A DNA stretch of 47,143 nt from Candidatus Poribacteria bacterium (GTDB lineage Bacteria; Poribacteria; WGA-4E; WGA-3G). Shown one piece after another: positions 22,689 through 31,690 of the stretch; position 1 is the first letter of the stretch; each line of letters begins with the position of its first letter. The translations under genes were made by a program, and so were the position numbers. The DNA is taken from the NCBI GenBank assembly GCA_022827885.1, contig JAJEIP010000093.1:1-47143 (forward strand), in the 5' to 3' direction. A model generated the notes under the pieces. The model saw only the letters and a list, made by a program, of their open reading frames with translations, did no database searches and was not told where the DNA came from.

Positions 22689-25136
22689 ATGATTTCGATT
22701 AATTATGCCTCACCTTGTTTCTGTCTGATCTTCGTGCTACTGCTCGTTGCACTTGCTGCCAACGCGGGTGAAACGGACCCTTCCGATTTTTCACAAAATG
22801 GTGCTATCTTCTTGGAAGAGTACTGTTTTAGTTGTCACACCGGTGACCAGCCTGCCGCCGAACTTTCCTTGGATTCATTCACGGACAATCGCTCTTTAAT
22901 AGAGAACAGGAATATCTGGGATCGGATTCTGGACATGCTAACGACGGGTCAGATGCCTCCATCGGACAGTGATTGGATTCCACCGATAGAAACGTCAGAA
23001 GCGTTTATTGCCCACATTGAAGCAATCTTTGAACATGCCGATCGCATGGCTAAGCCGGATCCTGGACGCGTAACGGTGCGTCGCCTCAATAAGGTCGAAT
23101 ACAAAAATACCGTCCGAGATCTATTGGGTGTTGATTTCAATCCAACCGAGAATTTTCCTGCTGATGATGTCGGACACGGGTTTGATAATATCGGTGATGT
23201 GCTCACGATGTCACCACTGCTAATGGAGCGCTACCTTGAAGCCGCCGAGGCAATCGCCACACGTGTTATCCTATTGGATCCGCCACCACCATCGAAACGA
23301 TACCAGGGCGGTAGTCGCCTGGAGCCGCGTCACGACGATGTCCCTGACGAACGTTACCGACTGCTCGATCCGACCGCCACAGAAGCGTGGAAATCCGGTC
23401 CTTTTACAACAGGGGTGACATATTTCAAGATAGCTCCCGATACGGAAATCGTCTACCGCGCAACGCTTTACGCCGAAACGGACAGCGATACTCCCGTGGA
23501 AGTCGTTCTATTCATTCAGGGTGAGAAATTGGAAGAACTGACCCCACCGGAGAAACTCGCACGCTTAGTCGGCGTAGATCCGACGGCAGACAATAACATC
23601 AAGGTTTTGAAGGCTTTTGAGATTACCGCACGCGAGGAAGAAAAAAGACAGACAATTGAATTCTTTATTACCAGTATTCCGAACATAGAAAAAGTCGGCA
23701 TTGCGATGCTGAAACCAAGAGAAGGTGAACCCAACGCGAAACTCCAGATTCGCACACTCTGGGCAGAGGGACCTTTAGAGACCAGACCCGATTCTCATTT
23801 TGAAATTCTGGCGTGTACACCTGATATCTCCCAAACAGAACAGACCCGTGAAGTGCTAACGCGTTTACTTCGGCGCGGCTATCGTCGTCCACCCACCGCA
23901 AGCGAAGTGGAGCAACTCGCCCAATTTGTAGCATCCGTCCAAGCGGAGGGTGCGTCGTGGGAAGCAGGCATTCAAGCGGCGATTAAAGTCATTCTCTGTT
24001 CACCCAAATTCCTATTTCGATTGGAGTTAGACGACCGTCCGCAGGGTCCAGAACCGTATCCGATCGATGCGTTTCAACTCGCGTCACGGCTCTCCTACTT
24101 CCTGTGGAGCAGTATGCCCGATGACGAACTCCTTGAACTTGCTGAGAGAAAACAACTCACTGCCAATCTGGAGTCGCAAGTTAAACGGATGTTGGCAGAC
24201 CCGAAAGCATCCGAATTAGGGCGTAATTTCGGCACCCAATGGCTTCAAATCCAACGACTGACAACCGTTGCCCCTGATCTCGAGAAATTTCCGACCTTCA
24301 CTGCCAGTTTGCGCTTGGCTATGCTAAAAGAGACCGAGCTTTTTGTTGAATCGATCTTTCGCGAAGACAGGAGTCTGCTCGATCTGATTGATGCTGACTA
24401 TACCTTCCTTAATCAACCTATAGCGAACCATTATGGGATCGTAGATACACAAGGAAACTGGTGGGGACACGAGAACCCTGTACCGGGGGGTGAAAAGATT
24501 AAAGGGAGGTCCTTCCGTCGCGTCAAGTTACAGGGAACCTCACGCGGTGGAATACTTAGCCATGCCAGCGTTCTGACGGTTACCTCTAATCCAACGCGAA
24601 CCTCTCCCGTCAAAAGAGGTCGCTGGGTGTTGGAGCAGATACTCGGGACACCCCCACCACCGCCGCCACCGGATGTCCCAGAATTGGAAGAAGAAGGTGA
24701 GGTGGTTCATGGGCGTACACTGCGTGAACGTCTCGAACAACACCGGGCGGATCCCGCGTGTGCTAACTGCCACGCGAAAATGGATCCCATCGGGTTCGCT
24801 CTCGAAAACTTCAATGCAATCGGCGCGTTTCGGTGGAAAGATGGCGAATTGGATATTGACACAACGGCGGAATTGCCCGATGGAACAGTGCTACAACACG
24901 GCATAATAGACCTGAAACAGGTTGTCAAAGACAGAAAGCAGCTATTCCTACGCTGTTTGACAGAGAAAATGTTAACCTATGCTTTAGGCAGAGGATTGGA
25001 ATACTATGACCGATCGACCGTTGATAGGATCGTGGCACAACTTGAAGCCGGAGGTTATAGGAGCTCTATAATGATTACGGGGATCGTCAAGAGTGATCCA
25101 TTCCGATTGCGCCGTGGAACGAAGGACAATTTATGA
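22689..25136 (+). CDS. Exported DUF1587/DUF1592/DUF1588/DUF1585 cytochrome-like protein
   Basis: This 815-residue exported protein has the architecture expanded in Planctomycetes and relatives. After the signal peptide comes a haem-type CFSCH motif (46-50) with LTTGQMPP. The DUF1587 block follows (VRRLNKVEYKNTVRDLLG, about 136-153; FDNIGDVLTMSP), then a carbohydrate-binding-like region (about 210-370). The DUF1595/1592 part is RRGYRRPPTASEVEQL and FQLASRLSYFLWSSMPDDEL; the DUF1588 part is SHASVLTVTSNPTRTSPVKRG and CANCHAKMDPIGFALENF. DUF1585 closes it (YALGRGLEYYD). The family is thought to act in redox chemistry on polysaccharides, normally beside a DUF1552 Tat protein. Here that partner is separated by two genes. 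The stop overlaps the next start (ATGA). Confidence 0.9.
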   Translation: MISINYASPCFCLIFVLLLVALAANAGETDPSDFSQNGAIFLEEYCFSCHTGDQPAAELSLDSFTDNRSLIENRNIWDRILDMLTTGQMPPSDSDWIPPIETSEAFIAHIEAIFEHADRMAKPDPGRVTVRRLNKVEYKNTVRDLLGVDFNPTENFPADDVGHGFDNIGDVLTMSPLLMERYLEAAEAIATRVILLDPPPPSKRYQGGSRLEPRHDDVPDERYRLLDPTATEAWKSGPFTTGVTYFKIAPDTEIVYRATLYAETDSDTPVEVVLFIQGEKLEELTPPEKLARLVGVDPTADNNIKVLKAFEITAREEEKRQTIEFFITSIPNIEKVGIAMLKPREGEPNAKLQIRTLWAEGPLETRPDSHFEILACTPDISQTEQTREVLTRLLRRGYRRPPTASEVEQLAQFVASVQAEGASWEAGIQAAIKVILCSPKFLFRLELDDRPQGPEPYPIDAFQLASRLSYFLWSSMPDDELLELAERKQLTANLESQVKRMLADPKASELGRNFGTQWLQIQRLTTVAPDLEKFPTFTASLRLAMLKETELFVESIFREDRSLLDLIDADYTFLNQPIANHYGIVDTQGNWWGHENPVPGGEKIKGRSFRRVKLQGTSRGGILSHASVLTVTSNPTRTSPVKRGRWVLEQILGTPPPPPPPDVPELEEEGEVVHGRTLRERLEQHRADPACANCHAKMDPIGFALENFNAIGAFRWKDGELDIDTTAELPDGTVLQHGIIDLKQVVKDRKQLFLRCLTEKMLTYALGRGLEYYDRSTVDRIVAQLEAGGYRSSIMITGIVKSDPFRLRRGTKDNL

Positions 25137-26173
25137 TCCGAATTTTTTTCGTTTTCCTTTCATTCATCATAATTCTCCAGTCAAGTTGTGCTACGTCCTC
25201 CTATTATGAAATACCAAGTAACAATCCGATGTCACAGTTGGAGGAAAAATATTCCGTTTACTTAGATGCGACATGGACGACAAAGCACGCTCACGCGCTT
25301 TTAAAGGTCTTTGAATCCATATCCCCAAATTTGAATCTACAATTTTCCAGATGGCGTATAACTGACGATGGCTTAGAAAATGATATTAAAATTGAATCTA
25401 AGGATAAGTTAAAATTCGTTACGATTAGTAGAGATGTTTTTCCAGTTGAAGAATCTCAAGAGGTCGTGTCACCGGGCAAGCAACTATATTATGCCGTCGT
25501 TCAATACGTAACAGAGAATGGAACAAACAGAGCCGTCATAGAATTAATATTGCAAAAAAGGTATGGTATATATGTACCCTCTTATGATTCATTACCCGAT
25601 GAAACGAAAAATAAAACAACAAAACGCTACTCGGATTTTGAAAATCATGATCTGATGCTCATTATATCAGTATTTGAAGAATTCCCTCAGGCATTACATA
25701 AAATACCTCGATTGAAGTATATAGTTCGCAGAGTCGATAACGAAGATGATGAAAACAGAGGCGTGAGTCATGCCCTGACAAGTCGTGGATACATAGAGTT
25801 TGCTGAATCCATTTTCACTCGCCGTAATTTTCGTGAATTTATTATTACGCGTCGCATAATTGCCCACGAAAAGGCGCATTTTTTATGGGCTTATGTTTTT
25901 GATAGAGAACTTAAATTGGATTGGGCGAAACTTGGGGGATGGTATAGGGAAGGAACAAGTGAGTCAGGTTGGTCAACAACTAAAGATCGATCGGCGTTTG
26001 TATCAGACTACGCTTCTGAAAAAAATCCAAATGAGGATATGGCGGAAAGTATTGCGAATTATCTGTTATCTCCGCATAAACTCCGTTCCTGTTGTCCTGA
26101 GAAATATGAATTTATTCACAATCGGATTATGCTTCTGTATCTTGAACGCTGGGGCACGTCTGATTTTATGTAA
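25133..26173 (+). CDS. Putative zinc metalloprotease lipoprotein (HExxH), AT-rich
   Basis: The 346-residue product has a lipoprotein-type leader (FIIILQSSCATS). Near the C-terminus it has an HExxH zinc-binding motif, H245-E-K-A-H249 (IIAHEKAHFLW). About 50 residues later comes NEDMAESIANYLLSP, whose acidic residues could give the third ligand. No established peptidase family was recognised. Its start overlaps the upstream stop by four bases (ATGA), indicating translational coupling. A gap of 15 bp leads to the SMP-30 gene. The coding sequence is visibly richer in A and T than both neighbours, with many AAA, ATA and TTA codons, which suggests a later arrival in the cluster. Confidence 0.7.
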   Translation: MIRIFFVFLSFIIILQSSCATSSYYEIPSNNPMSQLEEKYSVYLDATWTTKHAHALLKVFESISPNLNLQFSRWRITDDGLENDIKIESKDKLKFVTISRDVFPVEESQEVVSPGKQLYYAVVQYVTENGTNRAVIELILQKRYGIYVPSYDSLPDETKNKTTKRYSDFENHDLMLIISVFEEFPQALHKIPRLKYIVRRVDNEDDENRGVSHALTSRGYIEFAESIFTRRNFREFIITRRIIAHEKAHFLWAYVFDRELKLDWAKLGGWYREGTSESGWSTTKDRSAFVSDYASEKNPNEDMAESIANYLLSPHKLRSCCPEKYEFIHNRIMLLYLERWGTSDFM

Positions 26174-26188
26174 ATCTGGGAGAGGCTT

Positions 26189-27238
26189 ATGAGCACATCA
26201 AAACAATTTTCACGTCGAACATTTTTACGGGGTTTGGGAGTCGGGGCCGCTTTACCTTGGTTGGAAACGGTGGGATCCCTGGCGGCTTGGGCAGACACAT
26301 CCATAGATGGAAAAGCGATTACGCGTTATCCCGATCCAGCGGTTGAAGTCATTGACCCACGTTTCGCGAAATACAAAATCGGAAATGCTGTCGTAGAACG
26401 ACTCTGGACGGGATCGCGCTGGGCAGAAGGACCCGTCTGGTTTGGTGACGGAGGCTACCTCCTTTGGAGTGATATTCCAAACAACTGTATTCTGAAATGG
26501 CAGGAAGCCACGGGCATGGTGAGCGTTTATCGCAAACCTGCTAACTACACCAATGGACATACGCGCGATCGGCAAGGTCGGCTTATCAGTTGTGAACACG
26601 GCACACGACGTGTCACACGCACCGAATATGACGGAACGATTACCGTCCTCATAGACAACTTCGAGGGCAAACGTTTCAATGCCCCCAACGATGCTGTTGT
26701 CCATCCTGATGGACATATCTGGTTTACCGATCCGGGATACGGTATCCTTTCCCATTATGAAGGACATAAAGCGGAATTTGAATTGCCGACTTGCGTTTAT
26801 CGCCTGAATCCTGACACTGGCGAAGCGGTCGTTGTAACGGAAGAAATCGAAAGACCGAACGGCATCTGTTTCTCACCTGATTACAATAAACTTTACGTTG
26901 CGGATACCGGTCCACCGAAAAATATTGTTGTCCATGATGTCGTCGACGGTGAACGGTTGGCGAACAAACAGGTATTCGCGGATATGGCACCCGGTGCTGC
27001 TGACGGACTTCGGTGCGATACCGATGGAAATCTGTGGGCAGGCACAGGCTGGGTCGGCGAAGGCTACGACGGTGTGCATATCTTCTCGCCAGACGGAACA
27101 CTTATCGGGAAGATCCATCTTCCCGAAATTTGTGCAAACATCTGTTTCGGGGGCGTGAAACGCAACAGGCTTTTTATGGCAGGTAGCCAGTCTCTCTATT
27201 CGGTTTATGTCAATGCGCAAGGAGTGCCATATTTTTAG
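26189..27238 (+). CDS. Tat-exported SMP-30/gluconolactonase-family protein
   Basis: The 349-residue product opens with a twin-arginine leader (SRRTFLRGLGVGAALPWLE). The SMP-30/gluconolactonase six-bladed propeller follows: WAEGPVWFGDGGYLLWSDIP, ANYTNGHTRDRQGRL, NAPNDAVVHPDGHIWFTDPGYG, ERPNGICFSPDYNKLYVADT and DGLRCDTDGNLWAGTGWVGEG. The metal-site residues of the family (E of AEGPVW, N of NAPND, D of ADGLRCD) are in place, so lactonase activity on a sugar lactone is plausible. The leader matches that of the DUF1552 protein downstream almost exactly at protein and DNA level. Confidence 0.88.
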   Translation: MSTSKQFSRRTFLRGLGVGAALPWLETVGSLAAWADTSIDGKAITRYPDPAVEVIDPRFAKYKIGNAVVERLWTGSRWAEGPVWFGDGGYLLWSDIPNNCILKWQEATGMVSVYRKPANYTNGHTRDRQGRLISCEHGTRRVTRTEYDGTITVLIDNFEGKRFNAPNDAVVHPDGHIWFTDPGYGILSHYEGHKAEFELPTCVYRLNPDTGEAVVVTEEIERPNGICFSPDYNKLYVADTGPPKNIVVHDVVDGERLANKQVFADMAPGAADGLRCDTDGNLWAGTGWVGEGYDGVHIFSPDGTLIGKIHLPEICANICFGGVKRNRLFMAGSQSLYSVYVNAQGVPYF

Positions 27239-27296
27239 CCACCAGCAGTCGATGGGCGCGTCTAAATCAGGGTTTTCAGGAGGATCCCATAAACAC

Positions 27297-27325
27297 TTGA
27301 CAAGGGAAAAAAGATAGGGTATAAT
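27297..27325 (+). promoter_or_regulatory. Consensus sigma70 promoter for the DUF1552 gene
   Basis: TTGACA (27297-27302) and TATAAT (27320-27325) lie exactly 17 bp apart. The start site would be near 27332, giving a 95-base leader before ATG 27427. This means the DUF1552 gene can be transcribed independently of the upstream cluster. Confidence 0.75.
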
Positions 27326-27426
27326 TGTGTTATAGGCGTTCTGAAACGAGAAATCACATAGTAACAGTAGAGATTTTTCCAAGTTTCCTACTACCTTAAC
27401 TATGGAGAGTTGACGAAGGAATAATT

Positions 27427-28776
27427 ATGAACACTTCAAAACAACTTTCACGTCGAACATTTTTACGCGGTTTAGGTGTCAGTATTGCTCTGCCGTGGCT
27501 GGAGGTCATGGGACCGCTTACCTCGTGGGCAAACGCTCCCGCGAGTGGCATAGCACACCAGACAGCTCCGAATCGGATGGCGTTCCTTTATGTGCCAAAC
27601 GGAAAGATCATGGAGGAGTGGACCCCGAAGCAGATCGGAACTAACTATGAACTCACGGATATCCTGAAACCTTTGGAAAATGTGAAAGACAAGATGTTAG
27701 TGCTTAGTGGTCTAACGGCTGATAAGGCCCGTGCGAACGGGGACGGCGGTGGTGATCACGCCCGTGCGATGGCTGCTTTCCTTACAGGCGCGCAGCCCCG
27801 TAAAACGGATGGTGCTGACATTCAGGCGGGTGTTTCTGTTGACCAGGCCGCGGCATCGCATATCGGTAACCGGACCCGAATGCCTTCGCTTGAACTCGGG
27901 ATCGATCCTGGAAGAAGGGCGGGGAATTGCGATTCTGGCTATAGCTGCGTCTATTCATCGACACTCTCATGGCGTTCTGCGACGCAACCGCTTCCCAAAG
28001 AGGTAAATCCGAAACTCGCTTTTGAACGGTTGTTCTCCTCTCTGCCCGACACACAACGAGAGGCACGCGATCAACAGCGAAAAAGTATCCTCGATTTTGT
28101 AAGACAGGACTCGAAGGATATACTCCGTCACGTCAGTGGAAACGACGTCCGGAAACTCGATGAGTACTTCTCTTCTATCCGTGACATTGAAATAAGAATC
28201 GCATCGGCTGAAAAGTTCCCACCCGTCGAAAGCCCAGACTATACCGTGCCGGAGGAAATCCCAGCAGACTATCAAGAGCATCTACGTTTGATGATGGATC
28301 TTATGGTACTCGCATTTCAGGCGGATATAACCCGTGTTACAACCTTCGTCCTCGCAAATGAAGGAAGCAACAAACCCTATCCGTTTGTCGATGTTTCAGA
28401 GGGACACCACTATCTGTCCCATCACGGTGGTGATGAAGAAAAGATAGAAAAAATCAAGCGCATTGATATCTTCCATTCTCAACAGTTGGCATACTTCTTG
28501 GAAAAACTCAGTGCCACGCCTGAAGGGGAGGGTTCACTCTTGGATCATTCAATGATTCTGTACGGGAGTGGAAACGCTGACGGCAACCGACACAGCCATC
28601 ACGACCTCCCGATTATACTTGCTGGCGGCGGTTGCGGCACGATTAAGACAGGTCGTCATATCCGCTATCCGAAAGAGACGCCGTTGAACAATCTCTGGCT
28701 ATCTATGCTCAATCGGATGGATGTCGACCTTGCCCAATTAGGCGATAGCACTGGCAGTTTACACGGACTCTCTTAG
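27427..28776 (+). CDS. Tat-exported DUF1552 family protein
   Basis: The 449-residue product has the characteristic DUF1552 leader SRRTFLRGLGVSIALPWLEV and the family body: RMAFLYVPNGKIMEEWTP, LSGLTADKARANGDGGGDHARA, FLTGAQPRKTDGADIQAGVSVDQ, SLELGIDPGR, ISWR-like TLSWRSATQPLPKEVNP, and C-terminal HHYLSHHGGDEEKIEKI and GSGNADGNRHSHHDLP. DUF1552 proteins are almost always encoded next to DUF1592-type cytochrome proteins and are assumed to work with them outside the cytoplasm; the reaction is not established. A consensus promoter and a GAAGGA ribosome site precede it. Confidence 0.92.
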   Translation: MNTSKQLSRRTFLRGLGVSIALPWLEVMGPLTSWANAPASGIAHQTAPNRMAFLYVPNGKIMEEWTPKQIGTNYELTDILKPLENVKDKMLVLSGLTADKARANGDGGGDHARAMAAFLTGAQPRKTDGADIQAGVSVDQAAASHIGNRTRMPSLELGIDPGRRAGNCDSGYSCVYSSTLSWRSATQPLPKEVNPKLAFERLFSSLPDTQREARDQQRKSILDFVRQDSKDILRHVSGNDVRKLDEYFSSIRDIEIRIASAEKFPPVESPDYTVPEEIPADYQEHLRLMMDLMVLAFQADITRVTTFVLANEGSNKPYPFVDVSEGHHYLSHHGGDEEKIEKIKRIDIFHSQQLAYFLEKLSATPEGEGSLLDHSMILYGSGNADGNRHSHHDLPIILAGGGCGTIKTGRHIRYPKETPLNNLWLSMLNRMDVDLAQLGDSTGSLHGLS

Positions 28777-28788
28777 GTTAAAAATGTA

Positions 28789-28809
28789 GGCGCGCTCTGC
28801 AAGCGCGCC
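28789..28809. repeat. GC-rich hairpin between convergent genes
   Basis: GGCGCGCT (28789-28796) and AGCGCGCC (28802-28809) are exact reverse complements with a five-base loop CTGCA. It begins 12 bases past the DUF1552 stop and ends 13 bases short of the VOC gene stop on the other strand. It could act as a bidirectional terminator, though no T-run follows. It resembles the GCGCGC elements near 10659-10710. Confidence 0.55.
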
Positions 28810-28822
28810 GCTTTCCAACTCC

Positions 28823-29287
28823 CTATAATCCTCTCTCAGCAATCCGCATCAGTTCCTCATCATCCAAGTCAAGGTCTACGTCCTCGGAGAACGGCTGTGG
28901 GACCTTATACGGGGTCTTTGCGTATACCTCAACAACGTTCTCATCGGGATCGTAGAAGTAAATCGCCAAAGAGATTCCGTGATTAACTACACTCCGAATC
29001 CTGACCCCTTCCGACTTCAGAAGTCCGTAGAACCGCTTTAAATCCGTGATATCCTCAACAATAAACGACACCTGTTGAACGACCTTTGCTCCCACTGGGG
29101 CATCCCTACCCGGACACAAGGCGAGCTCATGGTGTTCCGATTCTGGCTGTGCGCTCAGAAAAATAATATGTCCTTCCGGATGCGCGTCGGTAACGGTGAG
29201 ACCGAGAATACGGGTATAGAAGTCCTGAGACTTTTGGACATCGGTACAGTAAAGTCCGACGTGACCGAGTTCCTTAACGGCTAACAT
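28823..29287 (-). CDS. VOC-superfamily (glyoxalase/extradiol dioxygenase-like) protein
   Basis: The 154-residue product has two beta-alpha-beta-beta-beta modules typical of vicinal-oxygen-chelate proteins. The first holds H9 (ELGHVGLYC) followed by SQDFYTRILGL, then H52/H53 in SEHHELAL. The second has VVQQVSFIVED, HGISLAIYFYDPDENVVEVYA with the C-terminal glutamate ligand. This His-His-Glu arrangement fits a metal-dependent lyase or dioxygenase; the substrate is unknown. The acidic tail (EDVDLDLDDEEL) is unusual. GAGGG precedes the ATG. Confidence 0.85.
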   Translation of the reverse strand: MLAVKELGHVGLYCTDVQKSQDFYTRILGLTVTDAHPEGHIIFLSAQPESEHHELALCPGRDAPVGAKVVQQVSFIVEDITDLKRFYGLLKSEGVRIRSVVNHGISLAIYFYDPDENVVEVYAKTPYKVPQPFSEDVDLDLDDEELMRIAERGL

Positions 29288-29323
29288 TTTTCACCCTCCT
29301 CTGGTATTGAAATCAGTGCTCTC

Positions 29324-29353
29324 AGTTTAGCACGAAACTGGAGAATAGATCAA
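29324..29353 (-). promoter_or_regulatory. Promoter candidate for the VOC gene
   Basis: On the minus strand TTGATC (29348-29353) and TAAACT (29324-29329) are 18 bp apart. They lie about 40 bases upstream of the start codon at 29287. Confidence 0.4.
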
Positions 29354-29397
29354 GGTGTTTCAGTCTTTAGCATAGAACCCTGTGGTGTTCTCTGAAT

Positions 29398-29420
29398 TAA
29401 TATTACTATTAGTAATATTA
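29398..29420. repeat. AT-only perfect palindrome
   Basis: TAATATTACT (29398-29407) and AGTAATATTA (29411-29420) are exact reverse complements around ATT. It lies in the 452 bp gap (29288-29739) between the VOC gene and the DUF6785-like gene, which has no convincing gene. The dyad could be an operator or a cruciform-prone site. Confidence 0.5.
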
Positions 29421-29570
29421 AACGATGGACCTCAATTGATCCTCCTACCAACATTTTCTCAGTAACACATTTGAATAATAGGGAGAAATTCCGCCGAAGT
29501 TATCTGGCATTCTGTTGTAAAACAACGGATACGCTTTGATTCAATATCTACGGTAAAAATTCGCAGTATA

Positions 29571-29663
29571 AAACCCATGAACCCAGTCCTTATATGGGTT
29601 TCAAGCGAAATATCATTACTTTGGAAAAATATATTTTGATAATGGGTTTCATTATCAAAATAT
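29571..29663. other. Structured intergenic segment with alternative pairings
   Basis: AAACCCAT (29571-29578) is complementary to ATGGGTTT at 29594-29601 and, almost equally, to AATGGGTTT at 29641-29649, which forms the loop of the following hairpin. ATATTTTGATAATG (29631-29644) and CATTATCAAAATAT (29650-29663) form a perfect 14-bp stem. Two mutually competing structures are therefore possible in an RNA from either strand. On the minus strand the 14-bp stem is followed by ATTTTTCC, so it may end transcription of the DUF6785-like gene 76 bp upstream. Confidence 0.5.
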
Positions 29664-29739
29664 GCAATCGCTATTTAGAAGGTTTTTTGGGCGGTGGGTT
29701 GTCGAATCAAAACCGATAAGACAAGCAGCAGGAGATCGG

Positions 29740-31650
29740 TTACCAATCTTTAAACGGAAATATGCGCGTTTCTGTCGCCATCCCGTAGAAACTCCATAAA
29801 CTCCCCGCGACGAACTCACCGAGAATTAAACCGAGGAAGAAGGGGACTGCCTTTCGATGCAACTGCAAGCCGCCCTGTTTGATAATCAGCCATTTTGCGG
29901 TCGTGCTAATCACGAGTGAGATCCAAAGCCAGTTCATACACCAATCCGCTGCCCCTGAGACAGCGTAACCAACGGCATGGAAGGGCCACCAAAAGAAACG
30001 CATCCGTAAAAACATCAAGAGAAACGTGAATCCCATACCGATACCCATCGCGCTCACTTCAGGGACATTCGGTCCCATCGGGAAATTGAGTTGTTGTTGC
30101 AACCGATTAAAGGGATGACGTGCAAAACCGCCAGCCGCCCCGAAATGATATACATCGTGGAGATATGCCCAGAAAGAACCGATCGAACCGACAAGGGCAG
30201 CAAGGAGCATCACCCACACCAAGGGTTTCGGATTAAACCGAGCACGTGAAGCGAGTTGGAACCCTTCTAACTGATGTGGCATTGGATGACTGCGGTGCGC
30301 ACGATTAAAGAAAAATAGGAAAGAGAGTGCTGTCAGGTTCGGACCTCCCATGCCCCGCGAACCCAGAATCGCCGGTAAGGCGTAATCAGGACCCATGAAA
30401 TGGAGATCGTGTGCAGGGGCACCCGATTCTACCCGCATGCGTGTGATCCCTGTTGACAACGCGAAATACATCGCAAAGAAGGCAATACCCAGCGATATAC
30501 TGATGCCTATCTTCACTGAAAACCCTATGAGGTAGATACACCCCAACACAATACCTATAACGGCAGTCCGATAACGCATCGGTTCAACGGATTCATCAAG
30601 ACTTGAACGTCCTGTGGTTATCTGTTTGAAGACTTCAGCGAGGTATTTGCGGCTTGCCCATATCGCGAAAATCGCAAGCCCAAGATACGCACCCAGTGAT
30701 TGCTGCCGGTCATAAGGAAACCCGGGTAACCCTCGAACCCCGATGATGGCACCAGCGACTCGCTGCATTTTGCGAAACAGGTAGAAGAACCAGCAAGAGA
30801 ACGATAAATCCAGAGGCATAAAGAACCCGAGTCCGATGACGAACGGGTAGATAGAAAACGGGGTCCAACCGATGGCATTCCACGGCTTGTCCGTGAAAAA
30901 TTGGCTGATATTCCGAAACCGAACGCCAATGATCGGAATGGTCGGGAAGAGGTAACTGAACCCGTTAATGAGGTTCAGCAACGAGACGAGGATAAACGCT
31001 GTCCAGAAGGGCTTACTTCTGAAGAAATTTCTACCGCTGTCGCGCGTCATTTCTAAGGGCAGCTGGATGATAGGGTAGGCAAGTTTTTCACGTTCAGTCC
31101 ACTGCTTCCGAAGCACAACGTTGATGCAGAGCATCACAAACACAAGCACGACGATGAAACTCGTCCACCACAAGGTCGGACCGAGCCATGCTTGTAGCAC
31201 TTCTGCGCGATAGAGCGTGGTTTGCCCTTCGTAAAATCCTTCTAAAATCCCTTTATCTTGGACTGTTCCCCACGTCGGCATGTATCGGTATAAGAGTTCT
31301 CGCCATTCGTTTTCGGGGGTATCGAACCAGAAAACGTGTCCGATCATCGGAATGAGCACTTGTGTATGGTCGTGTGAAGCGATCGCACTCGCCATGCAAA
31401 GCATCACATAGATAACAAGCAGTTCGCCATGTGTCAATGCCCACTGTCGATTTATCCGGCGTATCAGTAGATTGAGGAGGGTGATCGTAAATACGAAGAA
31501 GACTGCGTTGAAAAATAGGGACATCGTTGTCGGAAACAGCCCCCACCAGACCATCTCCGTGTACATAATCCAATAGCAGTTGACCGGAATAAGGATGAGG
31601 GATAATATAACCGATTTGAAGGTGACCCCGCGGGTTAAAGCCGAAGGCAT
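29740..31650 (-). CDS. Polytopic membrane protein of the DUF6785/DUF6784 (OPT-like) type
   Basis: The start at 31650 (MPSALTRGVTFKSV) has AGGAG six bases upstream; the frame extends to 31722, overlapping the previous gene. The 636-residue product has at least a dozen hydrophobic spans. Notable loops are ALTHGELLVIYVMLCMASA, REKLAYPIIQLPLEM, SLGAYLGLAIFAIWAS, RMRVESGAPAHDLHF and KAVPFFLGLILGEFVAGSLW. These match my recollection of the DUF6785/6784 proteins common in Planctomycetes and Poribacteria, which resemble oligopeptide transporters. The substrate is unknown. It is the last gene of the TPR-FGE-UnbV unit. Confidence 0.75.
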   Translation of the reverse strand: MPSALTRGVTFKSVILSLILIPVNCYWIMYTEMVWWGLFPTTMSLFFNAVFFVFTITLLNLLIRRINRQWALTHGELLVIYVMLCMASAIASHDHTQVLIPMIGHVFWFDTPENEWRELLYRYMPTWGTVQDKGILEGFYEGQTTLYRAEVLQAWLGPTLWWTSFIVVLVFVMLCINVVLRKQWTEREKLAYPIIQLPLEMTRDSGRNFFRSKPFWTAFILVSLLNLINGFSYLFPTIPIIGVRFRNISQFFTDKPWNAIGWTPFSIYPFVIGLGFFMPLDLSFSCWFFYLFRKMQRVAGAIIGVRGLPGFPYDRQQSLGAYLGLAIFAIWASRKYLAEVFKQITTGRSSLDESVEPMRYRTAVIGIVLGCIYLIGFSVKIGISISLGIAFFAMYFALSTGITRMRVESGAPAHDLHFMGPDYALPAILGSRGMGGPNLTALSFLFFFNRAHRSHPMPHQLEGFQLASRARFNPKPLVWVMLLAALVGSIGSFWAYLHDVYHFGAAGGFARHPFNRLQQQLNFPMGPNVPEVSAMGIGMGFTFLLMFLRMRFFWWPFHAVGYAVSGAADWCMNWLWISLVISTTAKWLIIKQGGLQLHRKAVPFFLGLILGEFVAGSLWSFYGMATETRIFPFKDW

Positions 31651-31690
31651 GTAACGCTCCTGTAGTTTTCGCAATCTTTCATAGGTGTGC

